Assembly: GCF_900107135.1 (NCBI RefSeq)
Contig: NZ_FNOV01000003.1
Span: 1-64,000 of the forward strand
Length of the DNA: 64,000 nt
Source of the DNA: Hymenobacter psychrophilus
Lineage (GTDB): Bacteria > Bacteroidota > Bacteroidia > Cytophagales > Hymenobacteraceae
Direction of reading: 5' to 3'
Part shown: positions 44,640 to 53,700 of the stretch, piece after piece
How the letters are laid out: each line of letters opens with the position of its first letter
Position numbering within the stretch: the first letter of the stretch is position 1
Translations under genes and position numbers: made by a program
Notes under the pieces: generated by a model
What the model was told of the DNA's origin: nothing
The model's database searches: none
Seen by the model: only the letters and a program-made list of their open reading frames with translations

Positions 44640-45236
44640 CTATATTCCTTCGAACACCTCTGCCCACTCCAGCGCCGTGCCGGGCAGCGTAGCCACCGGA
44701 ATCGGGCCGGGCTGGTAGAACTCGCCCCGCAACTGATACTGTTCGCTTTCGAGAACGTACACCATTACATTCTTGAGGCCGGGGTCCACCATCCAGTATT
44801 CGCCCACCCCGTTTTCCTCGTAGAGGTCGAACTTGGTTTTGCTGTCGTGGGCCACGTTGCCGGGGCTCAGGATTTCGATAATCCAGTCGGGTGCGCCCAC
44901 GCAACCAAACTCATCGAGCTTGGCCGGGTCACAGATAACGCACAGGTCGGGCTGCACTACCGTGCTAATTCGCGTATCGCCGTCGGGAGTACTTTTCAGC
45001 AGCCTTACATCAAAAGGTGCAGCGAAGCCCTGGTAGGCACCTCCGCGCGTTTTGTTGCGGATAATTCCTCCCAGATTAAAGGAAACCGCTTGGTGCCGCA
45101 CTCGCGGAGCGGGGCTCATTTGTCGCACCTTGCCCCGAATCAGCTCTACAAACTCATCCAGCCGCCAGGTCAGGTAGTCGGCGTAGGTGTAGGTTTTGGT
45201 TAGGTCGAGCTGGGAAATATCGGTGATGACGGACAT
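44640..45236 (-). CDS. Uma2 family (DUF820) putative endonuclease, paralog 2
   Basis: A 198-residue protein from the ATG at 45234-45236. It begins MSVITDISQLDLTKTYTYAD, which is nearly the same as the start of paralog 1 (35604-36221). Family motifs YLTWRLDEFVELIRGKVRQM, VVQPDLCVICDPAKLDEFGC, APDWIIEILSPGNVAHDSKT and KFDLYEENGVGEYWMVDPG follow. The open frame runs far upstream to 46190 on the minus strand, but only as the shadow of pbpC. Because it lies between the A2M-side gene and pbpC on the opposite strand, it is likely a later insertion into an ancestral A2M-pbpC pair. Confidence 0.87.
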   Translation of the reverse strand: MSVITDISQLDLTKTYTYADYLTWRLDEFVELIRGKVRQMSPAPRVRHQAVSFNLGGIIRNKTRGGAYQGFAAPFDVRLLKSTPDGDTRISTVVQPDLCVICDPAKLDEFGCVGAPDWIIEILSPGNVAHDSKTKFDLYEENGVGEYWMVDPGLKNVMVYVLESEQYQLRGEFYQPGPIPVATLPGTALEWAEVFEGI

Positions 45237-45314
45237 AGCAGCGGGGGTTGCTTGGCTGACGAATATACGAAAGGCCGGCGGCAAGAAGGCCCGGGCAACC
45301 CGTATCTTGCCCCT

Positions 45315-47717
45315 ATGAAACGGCGCACCGCCATTCGCACTTTGGAAATCCTGGCCGGGCTGGCGCTGCTGCTGCTGCTGGCCCTCGACCGGCTGTTTCC
45401 GCTGCCGGCGGCCCCGCGCTACTCGCCCATTGTGCTGGCCGCCGATGGTACCGTGCTGCACGCCTCCCTCAACCCCACCCAAAAGTGGCGAATGAAAACC
45501 GAGCTCAGCGAGATTACGCCGGTACTGCGCCAGACCATCATCGAGAAGGAGGACCGTTGGTTTCGTTGGCATTTCGGGGTGAACCCGCTGGCGCTGGTGC
45601 AGGCCGCCGGGCGCAACCTGTTTGGCCAGGGTCGCACCACCGGGGCCAGTACGATTACCATGCAGGTGGCGCGGCTGCTGGAGCCCAAGCCGCGCACGCT
45701 GGGCAACAAGCTGCTCGAAATGGCCCGCGCCACCCAGCTCGAAGCGCACTACAGCAAGGACGAGATTCTGCAGCTCTACCTGAACCTGGTGCCCTACGGC
45801 GGCAACATCGAGGGCGTGAAATCGGCCGCCCTGCTCTACTTCCAGCAGCCGCCCAACTTCCTCTCGCTGGCCCAGACTGTCACGCTGGCCATCATCCCCA
45901 ACCGCCCGCGCGGCCTGGTGTTGGGCCAGAACAACGAAGCCGTGCGCCGCGAGCGAAACCGCTGGCTCCAGCGGTTTGGGGCCGCCGGACTGTTCGCAAA
46001 GCAGGATATTGAAGATGCCCTGCGCGAGCCGCTGAACGTGCGCCGCCACGCCGCGCCCACGCTGGCTCCGCACCTGTCGCGGCGGCTGGTAAGGCAGTTT
46101 CCGCACGCGGCCATTATCCGTAGCAGCCTGCAGCGCGCCAAGCAGAGCCGGGCCGAGGAGCTGACCGGCAATTATGTGCGCCGCCTGCACGAGCTGGGCA
46201 TTTCGCAGGCTTCGGTGCTGGTGGTGAATAACCGCACCCGGCAGGTGGAGGCCTACGTGGGCTCGGCCGATTTCCGCGACTTCCGGGGCCAGGGCCAGAA
46301 CGACGGCGTGGTGGCCGTCCGCTCGCCGGGCAGCACCCTTAAGCCCTTCCTGTACGCGCTGGCCCTCGACCGGGGCCTGGTAACGCCCAAGCTACAGCTG
46401 CCCGACGTGCCCACCAACTTTCAGGGTTACCGCCCCGAGAACTTCGACAAGCACTGCCAGGGCGAAGTAGCGCTGGAGCGCGCTTTGGCCTTTTCGCTCA
46501 ACATTCCCGCCGTACGCGTGCTCCAGGATTACGGCGTACCCGCCTTCACCGAAAAGCTGCAGCAGGCCGGTTTCCAAAGCATAGCCCGCAACCGCACCCG
46601 CCTGGGCCTTAGCAGCATTCTGGGCGGCTGCGGGGCTACCCTGGAAGAACTAACGGGGTTGTACACGGCGCTGGCGAACGGGGGGCGGTATGAGAAGTTG
46701 GGGCTTCGTTCACCCCACCCCCCGGCCCCCTCCCCTCCGGGAGAGGGGGTGCGTTCAACGACTTCACGTCTGGCTCCCCCTCTCCCGGAGGATGTCGCGG
46801 CTAAAGCGAGTGTGGGGTCGGGGGGTGGGGTTTCGTTGGTCTCCCCCGCCGCCGCCTTTCTCGTCACCGACATCCTGAGCCAGCTGACGCGGCCCGACTT
46901 GCCGCTGGGGGCCGCCCGCAGCACCCGGCTGCCCAAAATTGCCTGGAAAACCGGCACCAGCTACGGCCGCCGCGACGCCTGGAGCATCGGCTACAACCGC
47001 GACTACACGATTGGCGTGTGGGTGGGCAACTTCAGCGGCCAGGGCAGCCCGGCCCTCACCGGCTCCGATGTGGCCACGCCCCTGCTCTTCGACCTGTTCA
47101 ACGCCCTGGCCTACAACTCGCCCAACGACTGGTTTGTGCCGCCCGCCAGCCTCGATTTCCGGCTCGTGTGCACCGAAACCGGTCTTGTGCCCGGCGAAAC
47201 CTGCCCCGACCAGGTAATCGACTACTTTCTGCCCAACCAAAGCTCGGGGCGGCGCTGCCAGCACCAGCGCGAGGTGCTGGTGTCGGCCGATAACACCTTT
47301 ACCTACTGCCGGGCCTGCGCGCCGGCGGCCGGGTTCCGGCGCGAGCTGTACCCCAACCTGCTGCCCGAAGTGGCCGCCTACCGGGTGGCCCAGGGTCTGC
47401 CCTACCGCCGCCTGCCGCCCCACAACCCCCAGTGCCAGCGGGCCAGCGGCGGCCCCGAGCGGGCGCCCACCATCACCTCGCCCACCTCCAATACCGAGTA
47501 CGTGCTCAGTGCCCGCGAGCAGCAGCAGCTCTTGCTCAGCTGCACCACTGATGGCGAGGTGCGCCAGGTGTACTGGTACGTGAACGACCAGTTTCTACGA
47601 GCGGCGTCGGCCACCGAGCGGGTATTTTTTCGCCCCCCGCCCGGGCCGATCAAAATCTCCTGCGCCGACGACCACGGCCGTAACACCGACGTGCTGGTAA
47701 CGATAGCCGAAATGTAG
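45315..47717 (+). CDS. pbpC: Penicillin-binding protein 1C
   Basis: An 800-residue bifunctional peptidoglycan enzyme from the ATG at 45315. One transmembrane anchor (residues 12-28) is followed by the GT51 glycosyltransferase domain with EKEDRWFRWHFGVNPLAL and GASTITMQVARLLEPK. The transpeptidase domain has SPGSTLKPFLYALALDRG (SxxK, S339-K342), FSLNIPAVRV (SxN) and KTGTSYGRRDAW (K545). A C-terminal BiPBP_C domain ends the protein. Residues 467-505 are unusual, beginning PHPPAPSPPGEGVRSTTS and ending GSGGG: they are the translation of a dispersed palindromic repeat and have no counterpart expected in the family. Flanks YEKLGLR and VSLVSPAAAFLVTDIL are normal. Confidence 0.93.
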   Translation: MKRRTAIRTLEILAGLALLLLLALDRLFPLPAAPRYSPIVLAADGTVLHASLNPTQKWRMKTELSEITPVLRQTIIEKEDRWFRWHFGVNPLALVQAAGRNLFGQGRTTGASTITMQVARLLEPKPRTLGNKLLEMARATQLEAHYSKDEILQLYLNLVPYGGNIEGVKSAALLYFQQPPNFLSLAQTVTLAIIPNRPRGLVLGQNNEAVRRERNRWLQRFGAAGLFAKQDIEDALREPLNVRRHAAPTLAPHLSRRLVRQFPHAAIIRSSLQRAKQSRAEELTGNYVRRLHELGISQASVLVVNNRTRQVEAYVGSADFRDFRGQGQNDGVVAVRSPGSTLKPFLYALALDRGLVTPKLQLPDVPTNFQGYRPENFDKHCQGEVALERALAFSLNIPAVRVLQDYGVPAFTEKLQQAGFQSIARNRTRLGLSSILGGCGATLEELTGLYTALANGGRYEKLGLRSPHPPAPSPPGEGVRSTTSRLAPPLPEDVAAKASVGSGGGVSLVSPAAAFLVTDILSQLTRPDLPLGAARSTRLPKIAWKTGTSYGRRDAWSIGYNRDYTIGVWVGNFSGQGSPALTGSDVATPLLFDLFNALAYNSPNDWFVPPASLDFRLVCTETGLVPGETCPDQVIDYFLPNQSSGRRCQHQREVLVSADNTFTYCRACAPAAGFRRELYPNLLPEVAAYRVAQGLPYRRLPPHNPQCQRASGGPERAPTITSPTSNTEYVLSAREQQQLLLSCTTDGEVRQVYWYVNDQFLRAASATERVFFRPPPGPIKISCADDHGRNTDVLVTIAEM
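46713..46830. repeat. Dispersed palindromic repeat (CCCCTCCGGGAGAGGGG family) inside pbpC
   Basis: An in-frame copy of the element found at 50615-50721. The left arm, GGGAGAGGGGGTGCGTTCAA, the CGTCTGGC loop remnant and CCCCTCTCCCGGAGG of the right arm are shared with the other copy. The outer right arm is interrupted by unrelated sequence (ATGTCGCGGCTAAAGCGAGT) before GGGGGGTGGGG. It encodes 39 codons without a stop. Confidence 0.85.
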
Positions 47718-47938
47718 CCCTACGGGTTCTTCCAGCCTGATTTGATAACCCTGCCGTCGGGCCGGGTAGCTTGGCCGGACGCCAGCAGCTTCGCCGGTAT
47801 TGTGCCAGGCCTTCAGGCCAGATGCCGCCGCCCGGACCGGGCGACACGCCAACAATTTTGCCCGCCGCGGGTTATGGCGGCTTGGATTTCGATGCCGGGC
47901 ACTGCTGGCACCAACCCGCCGGTAGTGCCGCAAGGCTG

Positions 47939-47971
47939 TTGGTGTCGGGCTTTCTGCCCGCTTTACTTTTG
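47939..47971 (+). promoter_or_regulatory. Probable promoter for the RND efflux operon
   Basis: TTGG at 47939-47942, a spacer of about 22 bases and TACTTTTG at 47964-47971. Transcription would begin near 47978, 28 bases before the TolC-like gene's ATG. Confidence 0.6.
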
Positions 47972-48005
47972 TTCGCGTAAGCAGGTAGCTGTTTATGCCT
48001 GTCGT

Positions 48006-49382
48006 ATGAATCAACTGCTTCGCGCTTTCGGGCTGCCGGGTTTATCACTCCTGCTGCTGCTGTTGCCCCTCCTAAGCCGGGCCCAGGTGGCTGCCCCCGC
48101 CCCGCCGTTGCCTGGCCAGCCGCTTTCCCTGGCCGAGTGCCTGCAGTACGCTCTGCAGAACCAGCCCCTGGTGCGTCAGGCCCGGCTCGATGAGGCCATT
48201 GGCGAGCGGCAGATTCGGGTGGGCCTTTCGGCTTGGCTGCCCCAGGTGCAGGGAACGGGCACCTACACCCGCAACTTTCAGCTGCCGGTGGCGGTGCTGC
48301 CCAACTTCACCGACCCTTCGGCCCCGGCCCAGATTCGGCGCATTGGCCTGCAGAACGTGTCGAACCTGGGTTTGCAGGGCAACCAGGTGCTCTACAACGC
48401 CGATGTACTACGCACGGCCCGCTCGGCCCGCTATGTGCGCCAGCAGAACGGCCAAAACACCGTCAGCTACCAGATTGACGTGGTGCGCGACGTGAGCAAG
48501 GCCTTCTACGACATCCTGCTGACCAACGAGCAGCTGCGGGTGCTCGACGAGGCCATTACGCGCCAGCAGAAGCAGCTCAAAGACGCCTTCGCGCAGTACG
48601 AGGTCGGCCTCAAGGATAAGATTGACTACAAGCGGGCCGAAATTGCGGTTAAAAATGCCGTTACCGACCGCAAGAGCACGGCCGAAAACCTCAAGGGCAA
48701 GTACGCTGCCCTGCGCCAGCTGATGGGCGCCCCGCCCGAGGCCGCCCCTGTAACGCTGACTTACGACACGCTCCAGCTGGCCCGCGAAACCATGCTCGAC
48801 ACGCTGGAGCCGCTGGCCTTCGAGCGCCGCATCGAGATTCAGCAGCTCCTGACCCAGCAGCAACTCCAGCGCCTCGACGTTGACTACTACCGGTTGGGCT
48901 TTCTGCCCACGCTTTCGGCCTTTGGCAACTACGTGAAGGTGTACCAGAACAACGATTTCGCGGAGCTCTACAAGCAGGCCTTCCCCACTTCGCAGGCCGG
49001 CCTGCAGCTAGGCCTCCCGATTTTCACCGGCACCCGCCGCCTGCAGAACCTCAAGATTGCCAACCTGCGCCAAGACCGCCTGAGCCTACAGGTGCTCGAC
49101 ACCAAGAACCAGATTTCCACCGAGTATGAGCAGGCCCTGGCCCGCTACAAGGGCAACTTCCTCGACCTGCAGGCCCAGCGCCAGAACCGCGACGATGCCC
49201 GCGAAATCTACAAGATCATCAAGCTGCAATACGACGAAGGCATCAAGACTTACCTTGAAGTGATAGTAGCCGAAAACGACCTGCGCACCTCCCAGCTCAA
49301 CTACTACAACGCCCTCTACGCCGTGCTGGCTGCCAAACTCGATGTGCAGCGCGCCCTGGGCACGCTGCCGGTGGCGTATTAA
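48006..49382 (+). CDS. TolC-like outer-membrane efflux channel
   Basis: A 458-residue protein starting at the ATG at 48006. A signal peptide (LLRAFGLPGLSLLLLLLPLL, cleaved near SRAQ) precedes two outer-membrane-efflux repeats. SLAECLQYALQNQPLVRQAR begins the first helical repeat, and IEIQQLLTQQQLQRLDVDYY to QISTEYEQALARYKGNFLDL covers the second. RRLQNLKIANLRQDRLSL is the expected connecting region. It forms the trimeric outer membrane exit duct of an efflux pump. An open frame continues upstream to 47742 but is not coding. It is the first gene of a three-gene operon with an AcrA-like and an AcrB-like protein. Confidence 0.94.
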   Translation: MNQLLRAFGLPGLSLLLLLLPLLSRAQVAAPAPPLPGQPLSLAECLQYALQNQPLVRQARLDEAIGERQIRVGLSAWLPQVQGTGTYTRNFQLPVAVLPNFTDPSAPAQIRRIGLQNVSNLGLQGNQVLYNADVLRTARSARYVRQQNGQNTVSYQIDVVRDVSKAFYDILLTNEQLRVLDEAITRQQKQLKDAFAQYEVGLKDKIDYKRAEIAVKNAVTDRKSTAENLKGKYAALRQLMGAPPEAAPVTLTYDTLQLARETMLDTLEPLAFERRIEIQQLLTQQQLQRLDVDYYRLGFLPTLSAFGNYVKVYQNNDFAELYKQAFPTSQAGLQLGLPIFTGTRRLQNLKIANLRQDRLSLQVLDTKNQISTEYEQALARYKGNFLDLQAQRQNRDDAREIYKIIKLQYDEGIKTYLEVIVAENDLRTSQLNYYNALYAVLAAKLDVQRALGTLPVAY

Positions 49383-49388
49383 CGAAGT

Positions 49389-49460
49389 AAGCTATTAGCT
49401 GTTGGCTGTTAGCTCTTTTCCCAATGAAAGCTGTCAGCTAAAAGCTATTAGCTAACAGCT
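49389..49460. repeat. Palindromic repeat, AGCTGTTAGCT family, copy 2
   Basis: The gap between the TolC-like and AcrA-like genes contains GCTATTAGCTGTTGGCTGTT and the complementary CTATTAGCTAACAGCTC, with a short spacer holding CTTTTCCC. It shares the AGCTGTTGGCTGTTAGCT core with the atpD-atpC copy (1849-1926). Confidence 0.75.
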
Positions 49461-49474
49461 CAATACAACCAATC

Positions 49475-50614
49475 ATGAAGCACCATTTTCTCTCTCTTCT
49501 GGCCCTGCTGCTGCTGGCAGGGTGCGGCGCTAAGGATGCCGATAAGCCGGCCGGGCCGCCGCCGCCCACGCCCGTAACGCTGGTAGCCGCCCGCACCACC
49601 AACGCCGTGTATTATGATGAGTATCCGGCCACGGCCGTGGCGCTCAACAGCGTGGAGCTACGCAGCCAGGTGGGCGGCTTCATCACGGGGCTGTTTTTTC
49701 AGGAGGGCGAAGTGGTGTCCAAGGGCCAGAAGCTCTACGAAATCGACCGGCGCACTTTTGAGGCCGCCTACCAGCAGGCGCTGGCGGGGCTGCGCAGCAC
49801 TCAGGCCACGGTGCAGAATGCCAAGCTCAACCTCGACCGCTACCAGCGACTGGCCCAGCAGGATGCCATTGCGGGCCAGATTGTGGACAACGCCGCCACG
49901 GCCTACGCCACCGCCCAGGCCCAGGTAGCTCAGGCCCGCGCCGCCGTTACGCTGGCCCGCACCGATTTAAGCTACTCCACTATTACGGCCCCGTTCAGCG
50001 GGCGCATCGGCATCTCGCAGGTGCGGCTGGGCTCCCAAATCAGCCCCGGCAGCACGCTGCTCAACACCATCAGCGCCGAAGACCCCATGGGCGTCGACTT
50101 CGTCATCAACGAAACCGACCTGCCCCGCTTCATGGCTTTGCAGGCCGCCGGCCGGGCCAACCCCGATTCGCTGTTTCGCCTGGAGCTGTCGGATGGCACC
50201 ATGTACAAGCAGTCGGGCCGCATTAAGGCCATTGCGCGGGGCGTGGAGCAGCAGACGGCCACCGTACAGGTGCGGGTGGAGTTTGCCAACCCCGAGCGCC
50301 GCCTCAAGGATGGCATGAGCGCAGTGCTGCACGTGCTCAACCGGCAGTCGGGCCAGCGCATCATCATCCCCTACAAAGCCATTACCGACCAGATGGGCGA
50401 GAGTTTCGTGTTCGTGGCCGGCGACAGCAGCAAGGCCCGCCAGCGCAAAGTGCAGCTCGGCCCCCAACTGCGCGACCAGGTAGTAATCCTCGAAGGCCTG
50501 CAAGAAGGCGACCAGGTAATCACCGAAGGCTTCCAGCGCCTGCGCGACGGCAGCCTGGTACAGGCCGGCAGCCCAGCCGCGACGGGTGCGGCGGCCAAAA
50601 CGGGCAGCCGTTAA
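49475..50614 (+). CDS. RND efflux periplasmic adaptor lipoprotein (AcrA-like)
   Basis: A 379-residue membrane-fusion protein with a lipoprotein signal peptide (MKHHFLSLLALLLLAGCGAK, Cys17). The N-terminal beta-barrel/lipoyl half starts near VELRSQVGGFITGLFFQEGE, and the coiled-coil hairpin is rich in Ala/Gln (QQALAGLRSTQATVQNAKLN to AQARAAVTLARTD). The second lipoyl half (APFSGRIGISQVRLGSQISP) and the beta-barrel (VEFANPERRLKDGMSAVLHV) follow, ending with the membrane-proximal part. It bridges the AcrB-like pump and the TolC-like channel. It is 92 bases downstream of the channel gene and ends at 50614, where the next repeat begins one base later. Confidence 0.95.
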   Translation: MKHHFLSLLALLLLAGCGAKDADKPAGPPPPTPVTLVAARTTNAVYYDEYPATAVALNSVELRSQVGGFITGLFFQEGEVVSKGQKLYEIDRRTFEAAYQQALAGLRSTQATVQNAKLNLDRYQRLAQQDAIAGQIVDNAATAYATAQAQVAQARAAVTLARTDLSYSTITAPFSGRIGISQVRLGSQISPGSTLLNTISAEDPMGVDFVINETDLPRFMALQAAGRANPDSLFRLELSDGTMYKQSGRIKAIARGVEQQTATVQVRVEFANPERRLKDGMSAVLHVLNRQSGQRIIIPYKAITDQMGESFVFVAGDSSKARQRKVQLGPQLRDQVVILEGLQEGDQVITEGFQRLRDGSLVQAGSPAATGAAAKTGSR

Positions 50615-50721
50615 CCCCACCCCCGGCCCCTCCCCTCCGGGAGAGGGGTGCGTTCAACGAACAGAATTAGCAAACTCGCGTCTGGCACCCCTCTCCCGGA
50701 GGGGAGGGGCCGGGGGTGGGG
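50615..50721. repeat. Palindromic repeat (CCCCTCCGGGAGAGGGG family) between adaptor and pump genes
   Basis: Perfect 36-base arms: CCCCACCCCCGGCCCCTCCC onward and its exact complement ending GGGGGTGGGG, around a loop of about 35 bases (containing AACAGAATTAGCAAACTCG). It begins one base after the adaptor's stop codon and ends 25 bases before the pump's ATG. A degenerate copy is translated in pbpC. Confidence 0.9.
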
Positions 50722-50746
50722 TAAGCGCCAGAACAGCTCCAACACC

Positions 50747-53700
50747 ATGATTGCAGAAACCTTTATCCGCCGGCCGGTTACGGCTATTGTTACCTCGCTG
50801 GTGCTGCTGCTGCTGGGCGTGCTGGCCATCCTGAACCTGCCGGTGGGGCAGTACCCCGAAATTACGCCCCCCACTGTGTCGGTGAACGGCACCTATACCG
50901 GCGCCGACGCCCAGACCGTGGAGCAAACCGTAGCCACGCCCGTGGAGGTGCAGGTGAACGGCACGCCGGGCATGACTTACCTGCAAAGCAACAGCACCAG
51001 CAACGGGCAGATGAGCATGACGGTGAACTTCGAACTGGGCACCGACGTGAACATTGCCGCCCTCGACGTGCAGAACCGCGTGGGCATTGCCCTGCCCACT
51101 TTGCCCCAGGAGGTGCAGCGCCTGGGCCTGACGGTGCGCAAGCGCAACCCGAGCATTCTGATGCTGGTGGCCCTGTACGCCCCCAAAGGCAGCCACAACA
51201 ACACCTTTCTCGACAACTACGCCAACCTGTTTGTGAAAGACGCGCTGCTGCGCACCAAGGGTGTGGGCGACATCGTGAGCCGGGCCGACGACTTTGCGAT
51301 GCGCGTCTGGCTCAACCCCGATAAACTCTCGCAGCTCGGCGTAACGGCCCAGGAGGTAACGGCCGCCATTCAGGAGCAGAACGCCCAGATTGCGGCCGGC
51401 TCGATTGGGGCCCCGCCCGCCAACGCGGGCCAGACCTTCGAGTACATTGTGTTCGTGAAGGGCCGCCTGAGCACGGCCGAGGAGTTCGGCGACGTCATCA
51501 TCAAAACCCGCCCCGAAACCGGGGCCGTGGTCTACCTCAAAGACGTGGCCCGGCTGGAGCTGGGCAAGTTCAACTACGCCAACAACTCGTACGTCGATGG
51601 CAAGCGCGCCGCCTACCTGCTCGTGTATCAGGCCCCCGGCGCCAACGCCCTCGAAACCTACGACAACGTGCGCGCCACCATGGAGCGGCTCAAGCAGCAG
51701 TTCCCCACCGACCTCACCTACATCATTCCGTTCGAGGCGGCCACCGTGGTAAAGGTGTCGATTGAGGAGGTGCTGCACACGCTGGTTGAGGCGCTGGTGC
51801 TCGTGATTATCGTGGTATTCCTGTTCCTGCAGAGCTGGCGCTCCACGCTTATTCCGGTGCTGGCCATTCCGGTGTCGATTGTGGGCACGTTCATTTTCTT
51901 TATTCCGCTGGGCTTCACCATCAACACGCTCACCATGTTCGGTTTCGTGCTGGCCATTGGCATTGTGGTCGATGATGCCATTGTGGTGGTGGAGGCCGTG
52001 GAGCACAACATGAACGCGCGCAAAATGCCGGTGCTGGAGGCCACGCTGGAGGCTATGCGCGAAATTTCGGCGCCCGTTATTGCCATTGCCCTCATTCTGG
52101 CGGCCGTGTTCGTGCCGGTGGGCTTTATTCCGGGCATCACCGGGCGGCTCTATCAGCAGTTTGCCATTACCATCGCCATTTCGGTCGTGATTTCGGCCTT
52201 TGTGGCCCTTTCGCTCACGCCGGCCCTATGCGTGCTGCTGCTCAAGCCCCACGAGCGCACCCAGGAGTCGAAGGGCCTGGACAAGTTCTTTTTCAAGTTC
52301 AACCGCTGGTTTGAGCGCGTAACCGGCAAGTACGGCAAGGGTGTGCAGCGCGGCATCAAGCACGCGCGGCTGGTGGTTATTCTGCTCGTATGCCTGATTG
52401 CGGGCACCGGCCTGCTCTACGCCAACAAGCCCACGGCCTTCATCCCGACCGAAGACGAGGGCCGGATTTTCATCACCTACAACCTGCCCGAAGCCTCCTC
52501 CACCGACCGCTCGGTGGCCATGCTCAAAAACATCATGCACGAGCTCGATTCCATCCCGGGCATTGCGCACTACGCCGGTCTGGGGGGCCTGAACGTGATT
52601 AACTTCTCGTCGAAATCGAACAGCGGCACCATTTTCTGCCAGCTTAAGCCCTGGGCCGAGCGCGAAGACGAGGCCCTGCAGCTGCAGGGCCTGATGGCCA
52701 CCGTGCAGCAGCGCCTGAGCAAGTTCAAGGAAGCCAACATCGTCGTGATTTCGCCGCCGCCCATCCCGGGCCTGGGCAACAGCGGGGGATTCTCGTTTAT
52801 TTTCCAGGAGCGCGACGGCGACGGCAAAATTCAAACTTTCGACCGCAACCTGAAAGCGTTTCAGGCAGCGCTGGCCAAGCGGCCCGAAATCGTGCGGCCC
52901 TTCTCGTTCTTCACCGCCAGCACGCCCGGTTACCGGCTCACCATCGACCGCGAAAAGGCCAAGAAACTAGGCGTGTCGATTGCCGATATCGGCACGGCCC
53001 TGCGCACCTACCTGGGCTCGTCCTACGTCAACGACTTCACGCTCTACGGCCGCAACTTCCGGGTGGTAGCCCAGGCCGATTCGGGCTACCGGGGCAGCAT
53101 CAGTAACCTGAGCCAGTACTACGTGCGCAACAGCAGCGGCGGCATGGTGCCGCTGAGCACCATTACGAGCTACGAGCGGGCCGAGTCGGCCCCGCTGATT
53201 TCGCACTACAACCTGTTCCGCTCGGCCGAAATCAACGGCAGCGCCGCCCCCGGCTACTTTTCGGGCGATGCCCTGAAGGCGCTGCAGGAAGTGGCCAAAG
53301 AGTCGTTGCCGCAGGGCTACGGCTACGAGTTTTCGGGCCTGACCCGCGAGGAGCAGCTGGCCGGCGGGCAGACGGTGTACATTTTTGGCCTCTCGCTGCT
53401 GTTCGTGTTCCTGCTGCTGGCCGCGTTGTACGAGAGCTGGTCGGTGCCGTTTTCGGTGTTGCTGGCCGTGCCGCTGGGCGCGTTCGGGGCCATCCTGGCC
53501 CTCACGTTCCTGCCCAAGCTCACCAACAACGTCTACGCCCAAATCGGCCTGATTACGCTCATCGGCCTCTCGGCCAAAAACGCCATCCTTATCATCGAAT
53601 TCGCCAAGGAGCGGGTCGATAAAGGCATGCCGCTGCTGGAGGCCACCCTCGAAGCCGTCCGTCTGCGCCTGCGCCCCATCGTCATGACCTCGCTGGCCTT

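Noticed and set aside
46680..46840. Possible frameshift or assembly error in pbpC
   Set aside because: The frame continues without a stop and normal family sequence resumes in the same frame after the segment; homology to the 50615-50721 repeat explains the odd residues better.
47742..48005. N-terminal extension of the TolC-like frame
   Set aside because: It would place the signal peptide 88 residues into the protein, and it overlaps a good promoter at 47939-47971. The ATG at 48006 gives a normal start.
50648..50746. N-terminal extension of the RND pump frame through the palindromic repeat
   Set aside because: The pump family starts at MIAETFIRRP. The extra 33 residues are only the translation of the repeat, unlike the pbpC case where normal family sequence lies on both sides.
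50654..52006. 450-codon minus-strand frame across the efflux pump gene
   Set aside because: Very His/Gln/Gly-rich and exactly antisense to the conserved RND protein.
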